Of a stretch of DNA of 64,000 nucleotides, positions 1 to 10,065 are shown piece after piece. The stretch is from DT-68 sp965263245. GTDB taxonomy: Bacteria; Bacillota_I; Bacilli_A; Mycoplasmatales; Metamycoplasmataceae. The notes under the pieces are model-generated. The model was given only the letters and a program-made list of their open reading frames with translations, had not been told where the DNA came from and did not search any database. Positions within the stretch are counted from its first letter, which is position 1, and each line of letters opens with the position of its first letter. The DNA lies in contig CBDHHR010001146.1 of assembly GCA_965263245.1 (NCBI GenBank), forward strand, positions 124,001 to 188,000, read 5' to 3'. A program made the position numbers and the translations under genes.

Positions 1-31
1 CATAAATTAATAATTTTAAAAGGAGCTAAAA

Positions 32-1306
32 GTGGCAGTTAATTTAAAAAAAGATTCTGGTGAGTTACAAATTGATGTTGTGGCTAATAGAAAAACTTGA
101 AAAGAAGAACAAGAAAAAGCGTTTAAAAAACTTAGTGCATCTTTATCATTAAAAGGTTTTAGAAAAGGTAAAGTTCCTGTTGATATGGCTAGAAAAAACA
201 TTTCTGAACAAAATATTCTTAACGAAGCTATAAAAGAAATGTTAAACATTTTAGTTAAAAAAGCATCTAAAGAAATTCCGAAAGACACCATGGTTTTAGA
301 TTCTCCATCGTATAAAATTCAAAAAATTTCTAATGTTGAACTAGAAGTAACGTTTTTATACCCCATTTATCCTGAATTTACAATCGGAGATTATAAAAAA
401 TTAGACGTTAAATACGTTGAAGAAAAAGTTGAAGCACAAAGTGTTGATGATGAAGTTAAAAACTTAGTAAACATGAAAACTACTTATGAAAAAAAAGATG
501 ACGTAATTAAAAAGGGTGATTTTGCTTTATTTGATTTTGAAGGGTTTATTGACAAAAAACCATTTGAAAAAGGTAAAGCTAAAAACCATAGACTTGAAAT
601 TGGTTCTAACCAATTTATTCCTGGGTTTGAAGAACAAATGATTGGACTAAAAGCAGATGATGAAAAGGAAATTAAAGTAATTTTTCCTAAAGATTATCAA
701 GATGAAAAAATGCAAAACAAAGAAGCAATTTTTAAAATTAAAATAAACGAAGTTCAAATTAAAAAAATTCCGCAATTAAGTGATAAATTTATTCAAGAGT
801 TAAAAATTCCAAGTGTTAATTCAGTTGAAGCATTTAAAAACTATGTTAAAAGTTTTTTAATTAGACAAAACACTCAAAAAGCAAGGGAAAAATTTAGAAC
901 AGAAGCATTTAAGCAACTTTCTAAAAAAACTAAAATTAACTTATCTAATAGCTTGATTACAAATGAAATTTTAAAGCAAAAAAAACAGTTTGAAGAAAAT
1001 CTTAAAAAACAAGGTCTTACACTTGCAAAATATTTAAAGCAAACAAACTCAACAGCTGAAAAATTTGTTAATCAACTTGGAGAATCTGCTAAACAAAATT
1101 TAATTAATTCAATATTATTTGCAGAAATTGCAAAACTTGAAAAAATTAAATTAACGGATCAAGACTATGAAAACGAATATAAAAAATATGCTCAAATTTA
1201 CAACCAAAGTGAAGAATCAATTAAAAAAGTAGTTACAAAAGAACAAATTCAAATTCCAATGACTAATGATAGAGTGTTAGACTTATTAATTAAGTATAAT
1301 AATTAA
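32..1306 (+). CDS. tig: Trigger factor, ribosome-associated chaperone
   Basis: Trigger factor binds the ribosome near protein L23 at the exit tunnel and shields nascent chains; its central FKBP-like domain is a peptidyl-prolyl isomerase. The 424-residue product has the ribosome-binding signature GFRKGKVP at residues 42-49. An FKBP-like segment lies around residues 155-240 (FEGFIDKKPFEKGK, then IGSNQFIPGFEEQMIGL), followed by a Lys-rich helical C-terminal part. I chose the GTG at 32 because AAGGAG lies just upstream and an ATG-only start at 185 would delete the ribosome-binding signature. A TGA at about residue 23 is read as Trp. Length is normal for the family. It is followed by a terminator-like hairpin that is also part of the next gene's promoter cassette. 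Confidence 0.95.
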
Positions 1307-1323
1307 TCTATTTAATGATAAAC

Positions 1324-1420
1324 AAAATCTTAAAGTCTTTAAAATAAGCTTTTTAGTTTACTAAATAAGCTTTTTTTTTTTTTTGCAAAGAACAATTTTA
1401 TAATTCAAAATATAAAGGAA
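1324..1420 (+). promoter_or_regulatory. Surface-gene promoter cassette 1, T14 tract
   Basis: Conserved block AAAATCTTAAAGTCTTT, a hairpin, T14 (1371-1384), exactly 14 nt, then TATAAT (1399-1404), then AAAGGAA before the ATG at 1424. With a 17-nt spacer the -35 hexamer would lie inside the T tract. The block recurs before eight other surface genes in this window. Confidence 0.7.
1346..1384 (+). terminator. Hairpin plus T14, end of tig and start of cassette 1
   Basis: AAGCTT at 1346-1351 pairs with AAGCTT at 1367-1372, extended by TTT/AAA, and runs straight into 14 Ts. This looks like the intrinsic terminator of the trigger factor gene. The same T tract is part of the promoter cassette of the following surface-protein gene, so one element may do both jobs. 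Confidence 0.6.
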
Positions 1421-1423
1421 ATT

Positions 1424-2488
1424 ATGAAATTAACAAAAACTAAAAAAATACTTTTATTAGGAACAACATTAGTAGTATTAACTACTTCCATAGTAACTCC
1501 AATTGTTCTTCTTAATAAAGATGAGAAAAACCAAGAAAATGATGTAGAAAAAATATTTAAAATTTTAAAAGCAAAAACAATCAAAGAAAAAGTTATTGAA
1601 CTTTCAAGTAATGCTACTGGAAAAATCATTGCTAATAATCAAGAAAAAATTATTGAAAAAATTAAAAATTTAATTGGTAAAGTAAATTTAAAAGATGTAA
1701 AAATTGAACTTTTAATGAAAAATGATGTTAGCATTTCAACAACTCCCCAAAAAATTATTATTAAATTAACAAAAAATGAAGTTTCTAAAGAAATTAAAGG
1801 TTTTTCAGTTAAAAAACAATCAATCATGGATGTTAATAAAGATATAGTAGCAATAAAAAATATTCTTGATGCTAAAACCGGAGAAGATTTAATAATTATT
1901 CTTCCAAGCAGTTCAACAGGAAACATTATTGGGAATAGAATTAATAAAATTGCAATTATCAAAAAAATAATAATGTTAATTGATTCTTCAAATACAAGTG
2001 GTGAAGGTAATCATCAAAGCTTAAGAGGAACATCAATACAAGTTTCAATGAGTGTTGATGCTCCAATTTCAACAACTCCTCAAGATATTATTGTGTCAAT
2101 TAGTAAAACTAGCGGAACAACTCTTAGCACAACAAAAACTTTCCAAGTAAGAATTTTTACTCCAAGTGAAGATATTTTAGCAATTAAAAAAATTCTTGAT
2201 TCTAAAACTGGTCAAGATTTAATTATTACTCTTCCAAGTGATTCAATTGGAAATATTGATGATAATAAGAGTGCAACTGAAAAAAAATTAAGAAAATTAA
2301 TTGATCCTTCAAATACTAATGGAGATCCTAATCACCCAAGTTTAAGAGGAGTTAATATAATAGCTGTTTATACTGGGGCTAGTACACGAATTTCAACAAC
2401 TCCTAAAAATATTGCTGTATTAATTAGTAAAACTAATGGTAAAAGTTTTTTTACAACCAAAACATTTCGAGTAAAAAAATCAACTTAA
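1424..2488 (+). CDS. Surface protein, stalk type A, no head repeats
   Basis: The 354-residue protein starts with a Lys-rich N-terminus (MKLTKTKKILLLG) and one hydrophobic segment at about residues 8-31. There is no Cys, so this looks like a signal anchor rather than a lipobox. The rest is three related domains of about 95-110 residues, starting near residues 40, 143 and 247. Each has a helix, then (L/S)(P/S)S.STG.I, a second helix, ISTTP(Q/K), a beta-rich stretch and F.V(K/R). I do not recognise the domain by name; similar repeats occur in mycoplasma surface lipoproteins. Paralogues are at 8666 and, on the minus strand, at 28760. It is the first of five tandem surface genes, each with its own promoter cassette. 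The role is probably an extracellular variable antigen or adhesin (inference). Confidence 0.75.
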   Translation: MKLTKTKKILLLGTTLVVLTTSIVTPIVLLNKDEKNQENDVEKIFKILKAKTIKEKVIELSSNATGKIIANNQEKIIEKIKNLIGKVNLKDVKIELLMKNDVSISTTPQKIIIKLTKNEVSKEIKGFSVKKQSIMDVNKDIVAIKNILDAKTGEDLIIILPSSSTGNIIGNRINKIAIIKKIIMLIDSSNTSGEGNHQSLRGTSIQVSMSVDAPISTTPQDIIVSISKTSGTTLSTTKTFQVRIFTPSEDILAIKKILDSKTGQDLIITLPSDSIGNIDDNKSATEKKLRKLIDPSNTNGDPNHPSLRGVNIIAVYTGASTRISTTPKNIAVLISKTNGKSFFTTKTFRVKKST

Positions 2489-2770
2489 TAAATAATAAAA
2501 TTATTTTTTTATTAAACAATAATTAAACCAAAAAAATTATTATATTTAAAAAAATTAAAAATAGAAATTTCTATTATAAAAATTTTCTAAATGATTTTAC
2601 AAATTTTGAGTAAAAACATGATTAATTTTTTAAATTTTGTTCTAATTTATTAAATAAATTTTAATAGTATTTTAATAAAGATACTTGTTAAATTTGCAAA
2701 CATAATTTAAAAAATAGTTTTAAGTAAAATAAATTTTTTATTACTTATATTCATTATTATTTTTTTAGCT
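2489..2770. other. AT-rich spacer between surface genes 1 and 2
   Basis: About 280 bases, almost entirely A and T, with stop codons in all frames and no conserved protein on either strand. It has weak A/T palindromes just after the stop of the first surface gene that could end transcription. I see no other structure. Confidence 0.5.
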
Positions 2771-2873
2771 AAAAAAATCTTAAAGTCTTTAAAATAAGGT
2801 TTTTAGGTCACTAAATGAACTTTTTTTTTTTTTTTGCAAGGAGACATTTTATAATTCCAAATATAAAGGAAAT
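2771..2873 (+). promoter_or_regulatory. Surface-gene promoter cassette 2, T15 tract
   Basis: Same block as cassette 1: AAAAAAATCTTAAAGTC, a partial hairpin, T15 at 2821-2835, 14 nt, TATAAT at 2850-2855, then AAAGGAAA before ATG 2875. The tract is one T longer than in cassettes 1, 4 and 5. Confidence 0.7.
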
Positions 2874-2874
2874 T

Positions 2875-5607
2875 ATGAAATTAACAAAAACTAAAAAAAT
2901 TATTTTATTAGGAGCTTCGATTGGACTTTTAACAACTATAATTGTCACACCAGTTGTGTTGCTTAATAATAATGACAATCAAGACGAGCAAAATCAAAAA
3001 GATGTTGAAAATGTAGTTAAAATACTTGAAGAAAAAAGTCAAAATCAAAGAATATTAAAATTTGTAGGTAGTTTAACAGGTAAAATTGTTGCTAATAATC
3101 AAGAAAAAATTGTTACAAAAATAAAAACTTTAATCGGTTCTTCAAATTTAAAAGAAGTTAAAATTGAAATTTTAATGAAAAAAGATCGAGATATTTCACC
3201 TAATTATGCAAAAATTCAAATTAAAGTTTCAAAAGGAAAATATTCAAAAATAGTTGATTCTAAAAAACCTTATTTTGTTATAAGAGAACAAAATCAACAA
3301 GAAATCATTGCTGATGTTAATAGTGTAAAAAGTGCTTTAAATAATTTAGGAACAAAAACTTTAGAACTTAAAGCTAAAGTTGATGATAAAAGTGTTAACG
3401 GTAATAAGGATGCGATTTTAAATACGCTTAAGCAAGTAGAAGGTTATTTAGATATTAAATTTAAAAAAGTAGAAATTAAAGTAAAAGAAAATTCTAATAA
3501 TTTACCTTTACATAGTGCAACTCCTACAAACATTACTTTTATTCTTTCAAAAGGTAATTATAATAGTGAATTAATTGGTTTTAGTGCTAAGCAACTTGCT
3601 AGTCAACAAATTATTGATATTACAAGAGAACTTAATCAATTAAAATCAAGTTTAGAAAATTTAGAAACAAAAAAAATAGAAGTTTATGCTCCAAGTACAA
3701 ATAAAACAATTACTCATAATAAAGATTCAATTAAAAGTGCAATTGAAAATTTAAGTGGTTTTAATGCAATTAATTTTAATAGAGCATCTTTAGAAGTTAA
3801 AAATTCTAGTGATAATTTACCAACAAACGATCAACCAGCAATTAGTATTATTTTAATTCTTTCCAAAAATAATGTTGATGTTGAAGTTCAAGGTTTTAGT
3901 GTTAAACAATCTTTAACTATCACACCTCAAGATAAAATAAACCAAATTAAAGAAAAAATAACAAATAAAGACATTTTAATTGCTCCTAATGTTTCAACTC
4001 AAAACCAAAGTGAAATTCAAAGTGCAATTAAAAATCAACTTCAAAAGGAAAACCCTTTTTTAAACAATGATGATCTTTCAAAAATAACTACTAATCTTTC
4101 ATCTTTAGATATGGGAATTAAAATTCAAACTACCCTTATTATTAGTATTGATAATACAATTTCAACATTAAGAATCAATGTTGAAAAAGCTAATTTATTA
4201 AAGGGTTCAAATATTATTAATGGTAATAGCGGAGTAATTTTCCAAGATGAATTTAAAAACCTTTGGGCAATGAGTTCTTCAATAACTCGAGATGTTGATG
4301 AAAACGAAGAAACTTTTCATACAAAACTTCAAGTTCTTAAATCAAATACAAGTAAAGATGGTTATTTAAATTCTTGAACTAATGATAATAGCGAAGATGG
4401 TGAACCATTATTAAAAGGCTCAAATATTTACGACGGAAATGGCGGAACAATTTTTCAAGATAAATTTAAAAATCTTTGAGCAATGGGAAACAAAACAAAT
4501 CTTCAAGTTCTTAAAGTAAATCAAAGCGGTGATGGTTATGATGAGAATATAGGTTGAACTAATCTTACTGATAGTGGATTATTAAAAGGCTCAAACATTA
4601 AAAATGGTTGAAAAGGGGTAATTTTTCAAGATAAATTTAAAAACCTTTGAGCAATGGGAAACGGAACAGGTCTTCAAGTTCTTAAAGTAAATGAAAATGG
4701 TGATGGTTATGATGAAAATACTGGTTGAACAAGTCATAATAGTGGATTAACAAAAGGTTCAAATATTGATAATGGTTTTAGCGGAACAATTTTTCAAGAT
4801 GAATTTAAAAATCTCTGAGCAATGGGGATTTTTAAAGCTCTTCAAGTTCTTAGAGTAAATGAAAATGGTGATGGTTATGATGAAAATATAGGTTGAACTA
4901 ATGCTAATAGTGGATTAACAAAAGGTTCAAATATTGAATTTGGTTTTACTATAGTAATTTTTCAAGATGAATTTAAAAATCTTTGATCAATGACAGATAC
5001 AAAAAATCTTCAGGTTCTTAAAGCAAATGAACAAAAAGATGGTTATGATGAAAATGTTGGTTGAACTAATGCTAATAGTGGATTAACAAAAGGTTCAAAT
5101 ATCACTGATGGTAAAAACGGAACAATTTTTCAAGATGAATTTAAAAACCTTTGATCAATGGGGAAAAGAACAGGTCTTCAAGTTCTTAGAGCAAATATCT
5201 CTGGAAATGGTTATGATGAAAATGTTGGTTGAACTAATGCTAATAGTGGATTAACAAAAAATTCAAATATTATTGATGGTTTTAGTGGAATAATTTTTCA
5301 AGATAAATTTAAAAACCTTTGATCAACGGGAAGCGGAACAAGTCTTCAAGTTCTTAGAGCAAATATCTCTGAAAATGGTTATGATGAAAGTATTGGTTGA
5401 ACTAATGCTAATAGTCGATTAACAAAAGATTTAGATATTACTAATGGTTTAGGTGCAATAATTTTTCAAGATGAATTTAAAAATCTTTGATTAATGAGTT
5501 CTCCAGTAGTTAAAAAAACAAAATCTATTTATACAAAACTCCAAGTTCTTAAAGCAAATCAAAATGGTGACGGTTATGTAGATTCATGACAAAAACCTAG
5601 TGATTAA
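2875..5607 (+). CDS. Surface protein, stalk type B with 8-repeat head
   Basis: The 910-residue protein has an N-terminal Lys-rich segment and one hydrophobic helix (about residues 8-31), without Cys. Four related stalk domains of about 90-100 residues follow. The head (from about residue 441 to the end) has eight copies of a 56-57 residue unit with core GTIFQDEFKNLWAMG, then LQVL and GDGYDEN.GW. The Asn of the FKNLW core is at 4258, 4471, 4642, 4810, 4978, 5146, 5314 and 5482. The core resembles two-component-regulator-propeller (Reg_prop) blades, so an eight-bladed beta-propeller is likely (inference). Almost every repeat has TGA for Trp; the first uses TGG. It ends in VDSWQKPSD. I chose ATG 2875 because AAAGGAAA precedes it; longer frames run through the poly-T promoter. 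Close paralogues are at 5754 and 10066. Likely a surface antigen or ligand-binding protein. Confidence 0.8.
4195..5595 (+). repeat. Eight tandem propeller-like repeats, gene at 2875
   Basis: Eight in-frame units. Spacing is 213 bases between the first two (a 14-residue insertion with ITRDVDENEETFHT), then 171, then 168 five times. Neighbouring units differ at many positions, so this is an old protein repeat rather than recently slipped DNA. Confidence 0.85.
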
Positions 5608-5649
5608 TTATTTTATTATTTACTTATATTCATTATTATTTTTTTAGCT

Positions 5650-5753
5650 AAAAAAATCTTAAAGTCTTTAAAACAAGGTTTTTAGGTCACTAAATGAACT
5701 TTTTTTTTTTTTTTGCAAGGAGACATTTTATAATTCCAAATATAAAGGAAATT
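5650..5753 (+). promoter_or_regulatory. Surface-gene promoter cassette 3, T15 tract
   Basis: Nearly identical to cassette 2: CTTAAAGTCTTTAAAACAAGG, T15 at 5700-5714, 14 nt, TATAAT at 5729-5734, AAAGGAAA, then ATG 5754. Confidence 0.7.
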
Positions 5754-8519
5754 ATGAAATTATCAAAAACTAAAAAAATTATTTTATTAGGAGCTTCGAT
5801 TGGACTTTTAACAGCTATAATTGTCACACCAGTTGTGTTGCTTAATAATAATGACAATCAAGACAAGCAAAATCAAAAAGATGTTGAAAATGTAGTTAAA
5901 ATACTTGAAGAAAAAAGTCAAAATCAAAGAATATTAAAATTTGTGGGTAGTTTAACAGGTAAAATTGTTGCCAATAATCAAGATAAAATTGTTACAAAAA
6001 TAAAAACTTTAATCGGTTCTTCAAATTTAAAAGAAGTTAAAATTGAAATTTTAATGAAAAATGATCGAGATATTTCACCAAATTATGCAAAAATTCAAAT
6101 TAAAGTTTCAAAAGGAAAATATTCAAAAACAGTTGATTCTGAAAAACCTTATTTTGTTATAAGAGAACAAAATCAGCAAGAAATCATTGCTGATGTTAAT
6201 AGTGTAAAAACTGCTTTAAATAATTTAAAAACAAAAACTTTAGAACTTAAAGCTAAAGTTGATGATAAAAGTGTTAACAGTAATAAGGATGCGATTTTAA
6301 ATACGCTTAAGCAAGTAGAAGGTTATTCAGATATTAAATTTAAAAAAGTAGAAATTAAAGTAAAAGAAAATTCTAATAATTTACCTTTACACAATGCAAC
6401 TGCTACAAACATTACTTTTATTCTTTCAAAAGGTAATTATAATAGTGAATTAACTGGTTTTAGTGCTAAGCAACTTGCTAGTCAACAAATTATTGATATT
6501 ACAAGAGAACTTAATCAATTAAAATCAAGTTTAGAAAATTTAGAAACAAAAAAAGTAGAAGTTTATGCTCCAAGTACAAATAAAACAATTACTCATAATA
6601 AAGATTCAATTAAAAGTGCAATTGAAAATTTAAGTGGTTTTAATGCAATTAATTTTAATAGAGCATCTTTAGAAGTTAAAAATTCTAGTGATAATTTACC
6701 AACAAACGATCAACCAGCAATTAGTATTATTTTAATTCTTTCCAAAAATAATGTTGATGTTGAAGTTCAAGGTTTTAGTGCTAAACAATCTTTAACTATC
6801 ACACCTCAAGATAAAATAAACCAAATTAAAGAAAAAATAACAAATAAAGACATTTTAATTGCTCCTAATGTTTCAACGCAAAACCAAAGTGAAATTCAAA
6901 GTGCAATTAAAAACCAACTTCAAAAGGAAAACCCTTTTTTAAATAATGATGATCTTTCAAAAATAACTACTAACCTTTCATCTTTAAATATGGGAATTAA
7001 AACTCAAACTACTCTTATTATTAGTATTGATAATACAATTTCAACATTAATAATTGATGTTGAAAAAGCTAATTTATTAAAAGGTTCAAGTATTGTTAAT
7101 GGTCAAGATGGAATAATTTATCAAGATGATTTTGATAATCTTTGAGCAATGAGTTCTTCAATAACTAAAGATGTTAATGGAAATAAAAAAACTTTTCATA
7201 CAAAACTTCAAGTTCTTAAAGTAAATGAAAATGGTGATGGTTATGCAAATTCTTGAACTAATGATAATAGTGAAAATGGTGAACCATTATTAAAAAATTC
7301 AATTATTAATGGAGGTTCAAATGGAACAATTTTTCAAGATGAATTTAAAAATCTTTGAGCAATGAGTAGCGGAACAAAACTTCAAGTTCTTAAAGCAAAT
7401 CAAAATAAAGATGGTTATGATGAAAATATAGGTTGAACCAATGTTAGTAATAGTGGCTTAACAAATGGTTCAAATATTGAAGATGGTTGAAACGGAACAA
7501 TTTTTCAAGATGAATTTAAAAATCTTTGAGCAATGGGAAACGGAACAAGTCTTCAAGTTCTTAAAGTAAATCAAAATGGTGATGGTTATGATGAAAGCAC
7601 TGGTTGAACTAATGCTACTAATATTGGATTAACAAAAAGTTCAAATATTACTAATGGTTTTGGAGGAAAAATTTTTCAAGACGAATTTAAAAATCTTTGA
7701 TCAAGTGGAATTGCAAAAAAACTTCAAGTTTTAAGAGTAAATCAAAATGGTGATGGCTATGATGAAAGCACCGGTTGAACTAGTGCTACTGATACTGGAT
7801 TATTAAATGGTTTAAATATTGGATTAATTGTTGATATGGTAATTTTCCAAGATGATTTTAAAAATCTTTGAGTCACAAGTACTACAAAAAAACTTCAAGT
7901 TCTAAGAGTAAATCAAAATGGTGATGGCTATGATGAAAGCACTGGTTGAACTAGTGCTATTAATATTGGATTAACAAAAGGTTCAAATGTTAATTTTGGT
8001 AATAGTTCTAACGGAACAGAAATTTTTCAAGATCATTTTAGTAACCTTTGAACAATAACAGAAGGACAAAAACTTCAAGTTCTAAGAGTAAATCAAAATG
8101 GTGATGGCTATGATGAAAGCACTGGTTGAACTAATGCTAATAGCGGATTAACAAAAGGTTCAAATATTATTGATGGTGAACATGGAGTAATTTTCCAAGA
8201 TAAATTTAAAAACCTTTGAACAATGGGAAGCGGAACAAGTCTTCAAGTTTTAAGAGTAAATCAAAATGGTGATGGCTATGATGAAAGCACTGGTTGAACT
8301 AGTTCTACTAATATTGGATTAACAAAAGGTTCAAATATATCTAATGGTTGAGAAGGAACAATTTTTCAAGATAAATTTAAAAATCTTTGAATAATGAGTA
8401 CTTCAACAATTAAAACTGTTAATAATGTTGAAAAAACTATTTATTCAAAACTACAAGTTCTTAAGGTAAATCAAAATGGTGATGGTTATGTAGATTCATG
8501 ACAAAAACCTAGTGATTAA
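5754..8519 (+). CDS. Surface protein, stalk type B with 8-repeat head
   Basis: The 921-residue protein is nearly identical to the product of the gene at 2875 over the N-terminal anchor and the four stalk domains (first about 440 residues), but much more diverged in the head. This pattern suggests recent duplication or conversion of the 5' part with separate evolution of the 3' part. The head again has eight Trp repeats, with FKNLW or FDNLW cores near 7138, 7350, 7522, 7693, 7864, 8044, 8212 and 8380. Many contain NQNGDGYDESTGWT. The C-terminus VDSWQKPSD matches the paralogue. It has its own T-tract promoter. Expected to be exposed on the cell surface and held by the N-terminal helix (inference). 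Confidence 0.8.
7075..8505 (+). repeat. Eight tandem propeller-like repeats, gene at 5754
   Basis: Eight in-frame units of about 56-60 codons with core IFQDEFKNLW and the linker GDGYDES.GW. The number is the same as in the other five head-bearing surface genes of the window. Confidence 0.85.
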
Positions 8520-8559
8520 TTATTTTATTATTTAATTATATTCATTATTATTTTTTTAG

Positions 8560-8665
8560 CTAAAAAAAATCTTAAAGTCTTTAAAATAAGGTTTTTAGGT
8601 CACTAAATGAACTTTTTTTTTTTTTTGCAAGGAGACATTTTATAATTCCAAATATAAAGGAAATT
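8560..8665 (+). promoter_or_regulatory. Surface-gene promoter cassette 4, T14 tract
   Basis: AAAAAAAATCTTAAAGTC block, partial hairpin, T14 at 8613-8626, 14 nt, TATAAT at 8641-8646, AAAGGAAA, ATG 8666. Confidence 0.7.
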
Positions 8666-9742
8666 ATGAAATTATCAAAAACTAAAAAAATATTTTTATT
8701 AGGAGCAACACTAGTAGCATTAACTGCCTCCATAGTAACTCCAATTGTTCTTCTTAATAAAAACGAAGACAATGATGAAAAAGATATAAATAAAGTATTT
8801 AAAATACTTGAAGAAAAAAAAGATAAAACCATTATTTTAGGAAGTGATTCAACAAACAAAATCATTGCTGATAATCAAGATAAAATTATTGAAAAAATTA
8901 AAACTTTAATTGGTAAAGCAAATTTAAAAGATGTAAAAATTGAAATTTTAATGGAAAAAGACACTAATATTTTAACTACTCCCCAAAAAATTATTATTAA
9001 ATTAACCAAAAATGAAATTTCAAAAGAAATTAAAGATTTTTCAGTTAAAAAACAATCAATCATCGATGTTGATAAAGATATAGCATCAATAAAGAAAATT
9101 CTTGATTCTAAAACTAGAAATGATTTAATAATTACTCTTTCCGGTGATTCTACCGGAAACATTATTGGAAATGCTACTAATAAAGATGCAATTATAAAAA
9201 AATTAAGAATATTAATTGATCCTTCAAACACTAATGGAGAAGTTAATCATCAAAGTTTAAAAGGAACATCAATAGAAGTTTCAATGAATGCTGATGCACC
9301 AATTTCAACAACTCCTCAAAACATTATTGTATCAATTAGCAAAACTAATGGAACAACTCTTAGAACAAACAAAACTTTCCAAGTAAAAAGAAATTTTACT
9401 GCTGATGAAGACATAGCAGTAATAAAAAGCATTTTAGATTCTTTAAGTGCTAGTGATACATTAATTACTCTTTCGAGTGATTCAACTGGAGACATTATTA
9501 GAAATGTGACCAATAAAAATTTAATTGAAAGAAAAATAAGAATGTTAATTGATCCTTCAAATACTAATGGTAACCCTAATCATCCAAGTTTAAGAGGAAC
9601 AACAATTACTCTTGCAAGAGTAACTTCTGGACAAAATGATTTAATTTCTGTTGGTATTAAAATTTTTCTTATAACAATTAGTAAAAGTGGTGGAACCACT
9701 ATAGAATATGAAAACTTTGGTGTTAGAAAATCTAGAAGTTAA
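8666..9742 (+). CDS. Surface protein, stalk type A, no head repeats
   Basis: The 358-residue protein is a close paralogue of the one at 1424. It has the Lys-rich start MKLSKTKKIFLLGATL, one hydrophobic segment to about residue 30 without Cys, then three type A domains beginning near residues 36, 132 and 241. The second and third carry ILDS..., a STG.I turn, LIDPSNTNG..NH.SL(K/R)GT and a KT(F).V(K/R) end. No head repeats follow. It lies between two long head-bearing genes and has its own promoter cassette. Short and long surface genes therefore alternate in this cluster. Confidence 0.75.
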   Translation: MKLSKTKKIFLLGATLVALTASIVTPIVLLNKNEDNDEKDINKVFKILEEKKDKTIILGSDSTNKIIADNQDKIIEKIKTLIGKANLKDVKIEILMEKDTNILTTPQKIIIKLTKNEISKEIKDFSVKKQSIIDVDKDIASIKKILDSKTRNDLIITLSGDSTGNIIGNATNKDAIIKKLRILIDPSNTNGEVNHQSLKGTSIEVSMNADAPISTTPQNIIVSISKTNGTTLRTNKTFQVKRNFTADEDIAVIKSILDSLSASDTLITLSSDSTGDIIRNVTNKNLIERKIRMLIDPSNTNGNPNHPSLRGTTITLARVTSGQNDLISVGIKIFLITISKSGGTTIEYENFGVRKSRS

Positions 9743-9965
9743 AAAAACATAAAATGGTAATACAACATAAATTCAAAATTTATATTTAATCTTTAAATAG
9801 TCAAAAATTTTTAGAAAAGTCTATAAAAAATTATAGAATTTTATCATTAGATTTTCAATTTTCACTTAAAATAATTATTAATGTTTTTAAAAAAATAAAA
9901 AAGTTAATGTTTAACAAAATTAATTTATTTAATAAATTTAATTCCAAACAAATTTTTAAATAAAA
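9743..9965. other. AT-rich spacer between surface genes 4 and 5
   Basis: No credible open frame. TAAAAATTTATAGAATTTTATC-type A/T palindromes near 9820 could stop transcription. Nothing else is recognisable; the promoter cassette of the next gene follows. Confidence 0.4.
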
Positions 9966-10065
9966 AAAATCTTAAAGACTTTAAAATAAGCTTTTTAGTT
10001 CACTAAATGAACTTTTTTTTTTTTTTGCAAAGAACAATTTTATAATTCCAAATATAAAGGAAATT
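9966..10065 (+). promoter_or_regulatory. Surface-gene promoter cassette 5, T14 tract
   Basis: AATCTTAAAGACTTTAAAAT, hairpin, T14 at 10013-10026, 14 nt, TATAAT at 10041-10046, AAAGGAAA, ATG 10066. Confidence 0.7.

Noticed and set aside
1639..1962. Minus-strand ORF of 107 codons in the first surface gene
   Set aside because: Antisense shadow of type A stalk domains; the same shadow recurs wherever that domain is encoded.
1424..2488. Calling the surface proteins lipoproteins
   Set aside because: The N-terminal hydrophobic segments contain no Cys, so there is no lipobox in any of the nine genes.
2815..2874. N-terminal extension MNFFFFFARRH of the surface protein (also before 5754 and 59376)
   Set aside because: It translates the poly-T promoter and TATAAT; a proper ribosome site stands before the internal MKL or MKI start.
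4378..5607. Stop codons (TGA) apparently ending surface proteins early
   Set aside because: TGA falls at conserved Trp positions of every repeat and within secA and lysS motifs, so it is Trp in this organism.
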